Translations under genes and position numbers: made by a program
Part shown: piece by piece, positions 11,201-19,879 of the stretch
How the letters are laid out: every line of letters starts with the position of its first letter
How positions within the stretch are numbered: the first letter of the stretch is position 1
Notes under the pieces: generated by a model
Database searches by the model: none
What the model was told of the DNA's origin: nothing
The model's input: the letters and a program-made list of their open reading frames with translations, nothing else
DNA from: Sipunculus nudus
Taxonomy: Eukaryota; Annelida; Sipuncula; Golfingiida; Sipunculidae
Assembly: GCA_026874595.1 (NCBI GenBank)
Contig: CM049307.1
Span: 52,017,370-52,081,369, forward strand
Direction of reading: 5' to 3'
DNA: 64,000 nt

Positions 11201-14200
11201 TGCCACTTATTTGATCAGTTTGCAATGATTTAGTTAGGGAGAGAGCTTAACGTTTATATTTTAGAATTTCTATGAACACATATCACAAATATTGTGTATA
11301 GCTTATAATTACAGGCGGCGTGATGGTGACAAGCCGTTGTTTAGAGGGATACTCAGTGTAAGGAAATCAGACGAAGGTAAACGGAATTTTTTTAAATTCT
11401 AAATTTAACTTCTTGCTGTTTAAGCTTAAACATTGAATTAAAATTTGTAAATAAAAATATCTCCTTGGAACACTTTCTGAAAGAGCCGCCGACGAAAAGT
11501 TGGCAGACGTTACACAGAGGGTTTGGCAGATGAATCTGGCAATCATGTCAGGGAAGCAGATGCAAGCAGCAAAGAAAGAAGGAGGAGAGGGGAGGGCACG
11601 GAGAATCCTGGACCTCTTCAGGAGGAGTATGTACATGCCGATTCCATTTACTGTAACGTGGCAACTGTTTTCGACAAGACAAACATAGCCATCGACATGC
11701 TCCCAGATTACATACGGTTTATGACGGAAACTGAAAATAGTTTTGAAGATGAGTACAAGGTGAGTAATGATTACGCCCATTTTATCCATGCATCTGCTTT
11801 CCAATATGTTAAATATTACACATTACGTTTCTGCTTGTCTGAATTACTCCGAGTGTAACAAAACATTTTCTTGTCGACACTTCTGATAGTAATCACACAG
11901 CACCGTTTTAAGTATGTCGTCCAACAATGCTTTCTGATTGCTACCCCGTCAATGATTATTTGGTGAAATATGTAGCGCTAGTCAACATGTGTTTATCCGT
12001 TGGACAGTTCTACTCAATATCTGTAATATTGTCTTTCTGATGAAAAAAGAGTGTTCATTTTAGAACAAACAAAACATTAAAAGAGGTCAAGGAGAAAACT
12101 GAAGATCTTGAGAACAGCAAGCTTCATACTTAATGATCTAATACTTTTAAAGGGAATTCGGTCAGCCATTGTTTGCAATGTTCTCTGAAACTGCGTTGCA
12201 TATAACACTGCGATATACCTAATTTTAGGTATAATAATTTTTTTCATGTAGACATTATTTTTGGCAATTTTTGCGTATTTTATTATTTGCGTGGAGGAAT
12301 CCACCAAAAACAGCCGAACAGTCTTCGGCAAAGAACGGATTGCCTGTGTGGTTGCATCCAGCGCTGGATTAAGGATTATTACGCATATGAATAACCTCTG
12401 CTTTCAGTGACTGATTTAAGCATGTTTGACCTGATATTTCACCCATGCTCTGACCATCGTGTGCGGTCACTAAATATAATAACACATGACTCTCGCTTCA
12501 TGAAAAGGAGGGGTTAACCCAGGAGAAATAATGACAAAACCTAATACAAGTTCCCCATGTTGCGAAATGGGATGGCTTGGGGCGTGGGTTCATAATTTGT
12601 CTGATATGATTAAAGAAAGGTTGCGGCGGGTAAAAAGGGGATACGCCCCCCCTGGACTTCCCTTGGGTCCGCTTCTGACACCATAGATGTATGCTTATTT
12701 GCGTTTCTTTATTCAGGAACAGTTTCCTTGCTTTAAAACATACATTTATTGTTCATGTCTTTCTCATATCAACCTATTCTTTTTGAGACAAAACACTGTA
12801 ACCAGTCAAACATAATCGAAAACCTTAATGCAATTGCATCCCATTCCGTTTCGTAAATGTAAACATCATCACTGACCAAGTCTTTAAGGTAAGGCTAAAG
12901 CATACCGGTATATGAATTTCTTACCACGAGCACAGCGCCACATAGTAAATGTAATAAAATAGCTGTACATATCTTATTGAAACAGTACCTCCCCGACAAT
13001 TTCTATTTTCTGTTAACTTTTAGAATAAAAAATGAGCCAGTATTCCTCATCTTAGGTAATACATCTCCCCAACTCCAGGCTCGTTTTATACCGGGTTTAC
13101 CAGCTTGTTAATTACTAAATTAGTTTTATCACACAAAAGATACCGGCGAAACTAAAATATGAAGCCATCAGATAAAGATTGCGCTTTCACAATATTATTG
13201 AATACATCAAACAGTTCCGTAGTATCTATAAAAGTGCATTTAATAGAGAAAAACCTAGTCCCAGCAAAGGTACTAACCTTCCATCACAGTAACTCGTTTA
13301 TACAGACTGGCATGCCTATTCAAGTTTTACAATTTTAAAGAAAATCTTATCCAAAATTTTAAGCTTCTTCCAACCAATCCGACTGCTGATATAGGCTTGG
13401 GCAAAATGGAGAAGAACCGCCCAAAGAACAAGTTCCGAAACATTATTCCATGTAAGTACTCCGTTCACACAATCTTTCCGGGTACCAAACTCAAATAATA
13501 GTGACCCTGTTACTGCTGTTACTGCTCCATGCATATAAAACTTAAAAACGAAAGACGGAATTAACAAACACACCTTTAGGACAATGACTGTCTATATGTG
13601 AAAGATCAATTGTTCATTTTGTCTTCATGCAGATAGCCATAACCGAGTGAAACTTCATAACTGTAAAGCTGATCCTGTTGATGGCTACATCAGTGCCAGC
13701 TACATACTGGTATGATAAGGGAAATATGTGACGAAATTTGCAATAATAACATATGCGAGCATACATACCGGTATGGTAATGGGAATCTGCGGCAAAATCT
13801 GCAATAATAACATATGCGTGAATTCGACATTAGTAAACATTATAAGATTTATACATACACATATATGTAACATTATTTAAGATGACCTGTTTTTTTTTAG
13901 CAAAAACAAACGATATTACATCGGAAATCTAATGGGATTTTACTTTCATTTAGGGCTATGACAACACCGTAAGATTCATTGCGGCTCAAGGTAGGTTCCA
14001 ATGTTAACGACAGTTATTAGACACAGACGTTAAAGCAAAGAATTTTCTGAGATAACTGTATACTATATTCAAAATGTGATACAAGCATGACAAATATAAT
14101 CATAAACTTTCTGGGCGTTACAAATGTGTGCATAAAAGATTGAAACGAGGTATAGAAAGAGATATATAATAAGGCTATTATGAATTGCATTTATTAGAAT

Positions 14201-16887
14201 TTATTTCTTCGTTTGTGCAGGTCACGAGGCTGTGACACTGGACGACTCAATTCTGATGGTTTGGGAAAACGATGTTCCACTGATAGTCATGGTAACATCG
14301 CTTAAAGAGGACACTAAGGTATTTAAATACCTTCACTGGGTTTTTAAATAATATTTAAATCACTTAAATGTATCATTAATTCATACATTAAAAGACACGA
14401 ATCCCAGAATGAAAGCTATAATCAAATATCTCGATATTGGCCTTTAAGAAGTCACTGTGTATACTTTGATTCATCGATATACAAAAATCAGGCCTCTCTT
14501 TACTAGGCTAAGTGTGAGCAGTATTTGCCAAATGGGAAACAGCCTATGGTTTTCGGCGAGATAAGGGTTTCTCTAGTGTCAACCAAACAAGGACCTCATT
14601 ATATTATCCGAAAACTGGTCTTACTGAAGGTATTTTTTTATTCCACAATATCGAATCGCTTTGTTGTTCTTCAGTGGCATCGTTAAAAGCACACACTCCA
14701 GGAATACTAATCCTTATAACATCTTCACTATTAAGATATGATACATATATATATATATCAAATAATTTTTTATAAAAACAAATTTACTAAAAAAAGACCT
14801 GTTAAGTTATATTTTAAACATCATTTGTGAAGGATGGACAGAAGAAGCGCATTGTACATATGCAGTTTATATCATGGCCAGACCATGGTACCCCTCAAAG
14901 TCCGACAGCATTTCTTACCTACCACAGAGAGGCAACAAAATACTACGACAACACGGGAGGGCCTGTACTGGTACATTGCAGGTATAACGTTTTGCTACTT
15001 GAGCCTTATGGTTCCATTATTTCTCAAATTATTAAATACAACAGAAACATCGATTAAAGGTGTTCGTCTCATGCATGCCTGTTCTTTTAGTGCTGGAGTA
15101 GGTCGGACAGGGACCTTCATCGCCATGGATTATCTACTCAAACAGGCTAAACAAGACGGAATGATCAGTGTATACAATTGTGTAAAGGAGTTAAGGTCAC
15201 ATCGGGTCGGAATAGTCCAGAGTCTTGTAAGTTTCCAACTGCCATTTCTGGCTAACGGTTCGTTATGAAATATGCGCGTTTATTTTAAGATTCTTAACAT
15301 TATTTTTTTAGAAATGATTGAGCATGCAAAATTAAGGAATTTACACCTGGCAGATTTAACACTGACCAAAGTATAAAATATAATGTTCTCCAAAGCAAAT
15401 AATGCTTCAAGAAGACCAATATAAAAAAAAACATTCGATCTTTCAATGAAGAATAAAGGAGGTTCATTGTACAATAGTTTTTAATCTATCTTGTGAGTTG
15501 TGACTCTTATTTTTTGTGATTTCTCACATGCACCGATCTGTATTCAACAGAAACGGCGTGAACAACAGCGGGTTGTTCTGTGCCCTCATCCATATTTGTC
15601 AGAAAATCAAGGACGAGCGCGAGGTTGACGTATTCCATGCAGTGAAGCAGATCAGGATGAGCCGGCCTGAGTTTATCACATCACTGGTAAGCGTTTAGAC
15701 ATGCATCGTTATAGCTCTGCTGTCTGTAAGACATCTAACCTATAGCGAGCATCCTTTGTTTCTAGTCCATCCGTTTACCCAACTAGTAACCGTTAGACCT
15801 AGAAATTTCTAACTGCACATCCAAGGAGGTCCTAGGCCAATCTCCTGAGAAACCGTAAATTAGGCCCTGGTTTCCTATACTCTGCGAGCTGTATGAAATA
15901 TCATATGACCACCAATAATGTCAGATGGGCACACACAGCATCTATTACGCCTAGAATCTTTTAACGTCACATTCAGGGAGGTCCTAGGTAAATATCGTTA
16001 GAAACCTTAAATTAGGTCAAAGTGACCCATACTCTGCAACCTATAGTAAAAAAGTTGTCATTTGAGCACCCTGAATGTCTCATAGGCACAAATCTAACTG
16101 TTAGGTCTAGAATCCTCTAATACAACATCCAACGAGTGTCTAGGTAACTCTCTTTGGAAACATGGAATTAGGTCATGGTGAGCTACTTTTTGCGACCTAC
16201 AAGCCGAAAATTGATTTTGAACACCAAGACAGGCGGGGCCCAAATTGTATATATAAGGCCTGAAATAAAGTCACTTAATTCTTATAATAAAATGTCAAAT
16301 TCCATATCATATACCCATGGGCCACATGCTAACCCTAATTACAGGCTCACGCCATTGGTATACAGGTACTGAACACGGTTATATAAATAACCCTGGCCGA
16401 TATCGTGTGATGAGAAATGCAGACATTAAAACACGGGTATCGCCTGGCAGTTTGTTTATCACTGCATTATTTAGCTAAATCAGTTACATCTAGTTTTATC
16501 GATAATGGGGAAAAATGAATTCTCTGCTTAACTATTATACGGATTGATTGCTCTGATAACATTTATATAATAACGTACCTATCGTCAGAATTGTGTATTC
16601 TGGACACACCTTATCATAATTAATATGTTTGAGCCATTTGGGAGAACACGTGTTCACCCTCACCAACGAGCGCTTATACTTGCCTTTGTACCTTTATCAT
16701 GTGTACCAGGATTATATATTAATGACCATTGGTATATGTATGATTATCGCCAATGAAAGTTAATTAAAAGTGTTAGGTGTAGTAAAGGTACCAGGTATTT
16801 GTCTTATTTTAGGAGGAATATCAGTGGCTCCACCAGGCCGCACTCCGCTATGTACAGTCATTCAGCACCTACGCCAACTTCCGGTGA
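5147..16887 (+). CDS. Gene 1: EGF-module receptor-type protein tyrosine phosphatase (5' incomplete)
   Basis: Type I membrane protein with extracellular EGF modules, one transmembrane helix and a cytoplasmic PTP domain that should hydrolyse phosphotyrosine. Exons by splice-site reading: 5147-5281, 7660-7800, 8155-8289, 10415-10561, 11102-11195, 11315-11376, 11518-11759, 13364-13451, 13633-13709, 13954-13990, 14221-14318, 14507-14629, 14833-14981, 15091-15226 (or alternative 15551-15686), 16813-16887. Codon phase is kept at every junction, giving 578 codons and TGA. Visible PTP motifs are the WPDHG loop, the HCSAGVGRTG P-loop spanning the 14981/15091 junction, FIAAQG and the IVQS Q-loop. The PTP domain is about 270 residues, normal for one domain, whereas most receptor PTPs have two. 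The last exons look like D2 sequence, implying loss of the middle of a two-domain ancestor. The initiator, signal peptide and first exons were not found. The neighbour at 35.8 kb shares the ectodomain type. Confidence 0.85.
5282..7659 (+). other. Gene 1 intron
   Basis: AT-rich intron. It contains a single degenerate unit of the 150-bp minisatellite family near 5760-5960 (CCGTCCGTCGTCCGG, then AAATTTCTAACTT, then CATATTCTGCGAGCT). No other exon was seen. Confidence 0.5.
7660..7800 (+). CDS. Gene 1 exon: EGF module, type B
   Basis: 141 nt, phase 1 to 1. The acceptor is gatgtacag and the donor is gtcgta, which is weaker than consensus. The module starts CMDGTFGINC and ends GWHGQGCHT. It belongs to the same subtype as the gene 2 modules at 37258, 38542 and 40956 (pattern SEVC, then SGC, then GWHGQGC), so the two genes share exon stock. 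Confidence 0.8.
8155..8289 (+). CDS. Gene 1 exon: EGF module, type A
   Basis: 135 nt, phase 1 to 1, acceptor gaaacag and donor gtgagt. It starts CPQGKYGRNC and ends CQVGYQPPTCLS. It has the same length and cysteine layout as the exon at 5147, so it is a tandem exon duplicate. It joins the preceding exon as G+CA, giving Ala. Confidence 0.82.
8500..9395. repeat. Degenerate minisatellite, about 150-bp unit
   Basis: About six units, each with GCAGATTTGA, CCTTGAAG, TCAAGGTCACC and CTTCAAAAGTTAT blocks. GCAGATTTGA recurs at about 8751, 8907, 9053 and 9211. The tract ends in a GAC/ACG-rich patch (9356-9393). It is intronic in gene 1. Confidence 0.7.
9760..10250. repeat. Second degenerate minisatellite, about 145-bp unit
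   Basis: Three units with TGTGACCTT, AAGGTCATCCAT, CTAGCCCTT and GGTGCATCAA blocks, spaced about 140-145 bp. It is unlike the 8.5-9.4 kb array in detail but shares the ACCTT core. It sits just upstream of the exon at 10415. Confidence 0.6.
10415..10561 (+). CDS. Gene 1 exon: membrane-proximal EGF module
   Basis: 147 nt, phase 1 to 1, acceptor tttttcag and donor gtatgt. It starts CDPGRYGYNC and ends CKVGLYGDQCSRS, then a short linker SPQL. It splices in frame to the transmembrane exon at 11102 (A+TG, Met). If the donor is not used, the frame reaches TGA five bases downstream and two AATAAA hexamers follow within 45 bp (see findings). Confidence 0.82.
   Translation, partial: PVIPEDMATTVRIPAHKIVRTPLIVTQQMVPVHVKLDCTETSVQGHHN
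11102..11195 (+). CDS. Gene 1 exon: transmembrane helix
   Basis: 94 nt, phase 1 to 2, acceptor ttatatag and donor gttagt. After NPGPPTS it encodes a run of about 22 hydrophobic residues (VIAGTVTAFVCIVILAILAA), then VWYR at the cytoplasmic face. The next exon continues with R, R, D, G, so the positive-inside pattern predicts a type I topology. Confidence 0.85.
11315..11376 (+). CDS. Gene 1 exon: basic juxtamembrane segment
   Basis: 62 nt, phase 2 to 1, acceptor attacag and donor gtaaac. It completes an Arg codon with the transmembrane exon and encodes RRDGDKPLFRGILSVRKSDE, a basic stop-transfer and cytoplasmic juxtamembrane segment. Confidence 0.78.
11518..11759 (+). CDS. Gene 1 exon: juxtamembrane linker and start of the PTP domain
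   Basis: 242 nt, phase 1 to 0, acceptor gttacacag and donor gtgagt. It encodes an acidic/basic linker with a run of arginines, then EEYVHADSIYCNV, which holds two tyrosines; YCNV fits the Grb2-type pYxN pattern. It ends FMTETENSFEDEYK, the usual N-terminal edge of a receptor PTP domain (F-x-x-EY). Confidence 0.8.
11760..13363 (+). other. Gene 1 intron separating juxtamembrane and PTP exons
   Basis: About 1.6 kb with no recognisable exon, mobile element or RNA gene. Confidence 0.5.
13364..13451 (+). CDS. Gene 1 exon: PTP phosphotyrosine-recognition loop
   Basis: 88 nt, phase 0 to 1, acceptor attttaag and donor gtaagt. It reads LLPTNPTADIG, then EKNRPKNKFRNIIP. This matches the family's KNRY-N-I-x-PY segment, but the recognition tyrosine is replaced by Phe (KNKF). 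The acceptor has a poor pyrimidine tract; I placed it by phase and because EYK followed by LLPT matches the family register. Confidence 0.72.
13633..13709 (+). CDS. Gene 1 exon: PTP core (DYINAS-like motif)
   Basis: 77 nt, phase 1 to 0, acceptor tcatgcag and donor gtatga. It encodes YSHNRVKL, then DPVDGYISASYIL, the counterpart of the family motif DYINASYI with Ser in place of Asn. Confidence 0.83.
13954..13990 (+). CDS. Gene 1 exon: PTP core (FIAAQG)
   Basis: 37 nt, phase 0 to 1, acceptor tcatttag and donor gtaggt. It encodes GYDNTVRFIAAQ, completed to FIAAQG by the next exon. FIA(S/T/A)QGP is a hallmark of the PTP fold; here the residue after G is His rather than Pro. Confidence 0.82.
14221..14318 (+). 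CDS. Gene 1 exon: PTP core (MVWE ... VMVT)
   Basis: 98 nt, phase 1 to 0, acceptor tttgtgcag and donor gtattt. It encodes GHEAVTLDDS, then ILMVWENDVPLIVMVTSLKE. This matches the family's DFWRMVWE ... IVMVT block, but the DFW triplet reads DSI, which is unusual. Confidence 0.82.
14507..14629 (+). CDS. Gene 1 exon: PTP core (KCxxYWP-like)
   Basis: 123 nt, phase 0 to 0, acceptor ttactag and donor gtattt. It begins AKCEQYLPNGKQ, matching the E-loop-proximal KCxxYWP motif with Leu in place of Trp, and ends YIIRKLVLLK, the strand before the WPD exon. Confidence 0.82.
14833..14981 (+). CDS. Gene 1 exon: WPD loop and catalytic cysteine
   Basis: 149 nt, phase 0 to 2, acceptor ttgtgaag and donor gtataac. 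It encodes IVHMQFISWPDHGTP, which contains the WPD loop and its general-acid Asp. It ends GGPVLVHC followed by AG, the first two bases of the next codon. The catalytic Cys is therefore constant, while the rest of the P-loop depends on which downstream exon is joined. Confidence 0.87.
15091..15226 (+). CDS. Gene 1 exon 14a: active P-loop, D1 type
   Basis: 136 nt, phase 2 to 0, acceptor gttcttttag and donor gtaagt. Joined to the exon at 14833 it completes HCSAGVGRTG with the catalytic Arg, then TFIAMDYLLKQ, and ends HRVGIVQSL with the Q-loop Gln. All residues needed for catalysis are present. It has the same length and phases as 15551-15686. Joining both in series shifts the frame, because 14a ends in phase 0 and 14b needs phase 2. 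Confidence 0.86.
15227..15550 (+). other. Intron between the tandem P-loop exons; presumed deletion junction
   Basis: 324 bp of AT-rich sequence with no further PTP exon. A two-domain receptor PTP would need the D1 C-terminal exon and roughly seven exons of D2 between these two P-loop exons. Their absence puts the junction of the inferred internal deletion here. Nothing else is visible in it. Confidence 0.5.
15551..15686 (+). CDS. Gene 1 exon 14b: alternative, D2-type inactive P-loop
   Basis: 136 nt, phase 2 to 0, acceptor attcaacag and donor gtaagc. Joined to the exon at 14833 it gives HCRNGVNNSG in place of HCSAGVGRTG: the catalytic Arg is Asn, and the Q-loop Gln is Thr (EFITSL). The rest (GLFCAL, VDVFHAVKQIR) is typical of the non-catalytic D2 domain of receptor PTPs. 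It fits in frame only instead of exon 14a. Either it is a mutually exclusive alternative exon or it is a stranded remnant of a deleted D2 domain. The open frame and intact splice sites favour use. Confidence 0.68.
15720..16200. repeat. Minisatellite of the 150-bp family in the last gene 1 intron
   Basis: Three degenerate units with GGAGGTCCTAGG-like, CTAGAAATTTCTAAC-like and TACTCTGCGAGCT-like blocks at about 150-bp spacing. The same blocks occur near 5.8 kb and at 48.9-51.0 kb. Confidence 0.65.
16813..16887 (+). CDS. Gene 1 terminal exon: end of PTP domain and stop
   Basis: 75 nt including TGA, starting in phase 0 after the acceptor tcttattttag. It encodes EEYQWLHQAALRYVQSF, then STYANFR and stop. 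This is the last PTP helix. The AAL-x-Y-x-x-SF-x-x-YA ending resembles the C-terminus of D2 domains in LAR-type receptors. It is compatible with both exon 14a and exon 14b. Confidence 0.82.
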   Translation, partial: EEYQWLHQAALRYVQSFSTYANFR

Positions 16888-19879
16888 CTGGACACATAAC
16901 GTCCACAGATGCATTAATTTCTATCATATCATATACCCGAGCTGTAACGCTTTATTTAGATGTGATTATGTGATTTGACTTTTATTTGTTAATTATAATA
17001 ATTCGCCGTTAATTAAAAATCAAGAAATGAGCACAATATGCTATTACATATATATATATATATATATATATATTACTTAATATGTGTTATATGAAATTTT
17101 CCACAATGTTCAAATGTGAAAAAAAAACATAGCTTAAGACCGAAGAACACATGACAAGAAGAAATTGCTAAAGCGATTGATGGACTATTTTTAATACCAT
17201 ATTTTATGTTAAACTCATTCTTGCTGTTAAAATTGTAAAAGCTTTTTCTTGCTTGATTTATTTGATATTAGTTTATGACAAAACATGCTTAGACCACTAG
17301 TTCTTTCCTCAGAGAGAGATATTATTCATCAAACGTACTGCCGTATCCTGTCCCAGTTTTATATTTGACAATATATACTCGATTATTCCTTGGCAAAATT
17401 AAACCTGACCTGTTCTTCGGGGTTGGCAATCAGGTGCCCTATTAACCAGGCTATGACTGTGGTACTCTTCGTTTGTTATAATATGTCATTTTGACAAGGA
17501 ATTAGTCAAAGTAGTGGTACACGTTTGTTTCCGGAATCATCGTGTCTGTGACAGGGCCAAATGAACCTAATCATCCCTTCAACAAGGCAATAATCAGTCG
17601 CCAGCAATAAGCTTATTCTTTGTTTTAAAATAAGGTATAGATTGAGTTTTATTAAAAAGTATTTTACATCATTTTCAAAATAACCTATGTGTTTTTTATG
17701 CTTGTGTATTTGTTATACCTAAAATGATACAACCTTTTTCAAGGTCCGTGAAATCTGTTCCTGATTTTTTAATCATTTAATATCTGCACCATGTTAACCA
17801 AATATCAATTAATACTGAGACCTCAGTGGGGGGGGGGGGGGTCAGGGTAAATTAGCCCAGGATTCTTGGAGTTTATGCTTGTATAAAACATTTGATTGAT
17901 TATTTTGTTTACAGTAACCAACGGTGTCAGACTAGTAATGTAAAGATCACATTCTGTCAGGTAACACTTAGGTCAATAACGGCCTATCGCTTTTGCGTTT
18001 GCCGGTTTTGATAGGCAAACACTGCTGCGAGGTATACCAAGTTTAATCTTAACAGCAATACTATTTAATCCTCTCAAAAGGCCAGGAGAGGTCCTGTAAG
18101 TAGTATGTAAACTCGGAATTTGAACGAGAGCTTAGGGCAAGAGCGGTTATGTAAACACGCCACCTGCTATCTCTGTCATCTTAATGTATATCTATTTATG
18201 TATGTAAATGTAAATAAACCTTACCTAAAACTAACGTCTCCGTATGTCTTTGTGTAAATGTTTGGGTAAGTAAGTGCACAACACCAGGTATATGTCTGTT
18301 GGCTCGTATTTGACATTGAGCGTTTTATTTATACGCGTGCTACTTGGTGCTCGACCATTACCCTTGCGAAGATAACAACGTATGCATTGCAAAAATTATA
18401 TTCTGAAAGCAAGTAGGTTTACATTTTAAGATTTATTGGCATGTGTGCAGAGCGAACTTTTAGTTTTAGGCCAGTAACAGGGACGCTTTCAACACTCATG
18501 AACCATGCATGCTAAGACATTGTGAGAGGGATAGAACACATAATCAGTAAGAAAATTACTAAAAAAAACATGTTCCTTAAAACATAATTAGCAACAGCAT
18601 TGTGTGCATGTGCGAATAAACTTGGATAAGTAGCGTCATTCGTGATCAATCGTGTATAGTTGGCACTCTCTAGGATACGCAACTTCCGGTGACTTTCGGT
18701 TAACATGCATGTTACAAAAGTGACGTCACATTTATCACCTCATTAAGAGGAAATTGTAGGGTTTGGGTGCTGCACTATAACACCGTGAAGCATAATGGTG
18801 ATACATCATTAGAAACCTTTCTGCAAATAATATGATCATAAGATGTGAAGTCAGTAGTCCTATGTCAGCTAAATGCTCCTTCTGGAGACGGTCTCCGGCA
18901 CGGGATCACTAGTATACATCTTACTTGCTCACCCTGTTTTTACATGGTCATGTATACTGGGATGCCTATTCAATGTACCAATTTTACTTAAAAATTCAGA
19001 TTTTTTTTATTACTTATTTTTATTATTATTTCACATATCATCTTAAGCTGTAACACGCAGATACAGTACCAGTGAAAACACAAAGATAAGATCTACATAA
19101 AGATAACGCTGATGTTATTGTCAGGCGAGTATTTCCACTCTCTTTTTATAAATAATAGGATGATCGATAGGAATAATCCTCCCTATTGTGAACCAAAGCC
19201 GTGTGTGATAAGCCTGGTGCGAACTATGCTGACATTTAGAGGTGCGTACCGGACTGCTTGGACCGTTCCTGTGTACAATTTAAGCTGGTCCGAACCAGAG
19301 CGCCAACACAAACTACCGGACTGCATATCCCTGCACTGGATAGTTCCTTACCGGTCCGGACCGCTCTACCTAATTTTAACGGTTTAAGCTAAATAGGTGA
19401 TTTATGATTTCAATTTCAGCATAAACATCTTTTATGATCGTGGTGAACTTAACCTCTAAAAGAAAGACTCCTTAGCTACGTAAACTGTAAAAACAATTGT
19501 CATTTCAACATTTTGATTATATTATGTATTTTTTTTTATATCTTTGTTCTCTTAGTAGCAGCCAAGGGCCATTTTCTGTTATTAACTTATGACTGAAGTG
19601 AGAGTTTCAGTATTTGAATCCTTGGCCCCTGTTGTGTTTAACAATGTATATAATAATGTTTCAAAGTATAACAAGAACAATGTCTATACATTAAATACAT
19701 TTAGGCCTCAACAATTGAATGCTTAACATAATATTAATATTTTTTTTAAACTGCTATATTTAATGGTTCTCTTGCTCGAAAGGTATTATCTAGCAACACA
19801 ATTTACCAAAGCTAAACGTTACTTTGTACATGAGTGGCACAGGTAGACTGAAAGGTGAATGTCAAACTCCCTCGTGTCT
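16888..19879. other. Downstream of gene 1: 3' UTR and intergenic sequence
   Basis: The AATAAA nearest to the gene 1 stop that I noticed is near 18213, so the 3' end is uncertain. A (TA)n tract lies at about 17048-17072 and a G-run at about 17828-17840. No gene was recognised. Confidence 0.4.

Noticed and set aside
15516-15698. A single open frame running through exon 14b from an upstream start-like codon, as a separate gene
   Set aside because: The acceptor at 15550, the phase match and PTP homology show it is an exon of gene 1.
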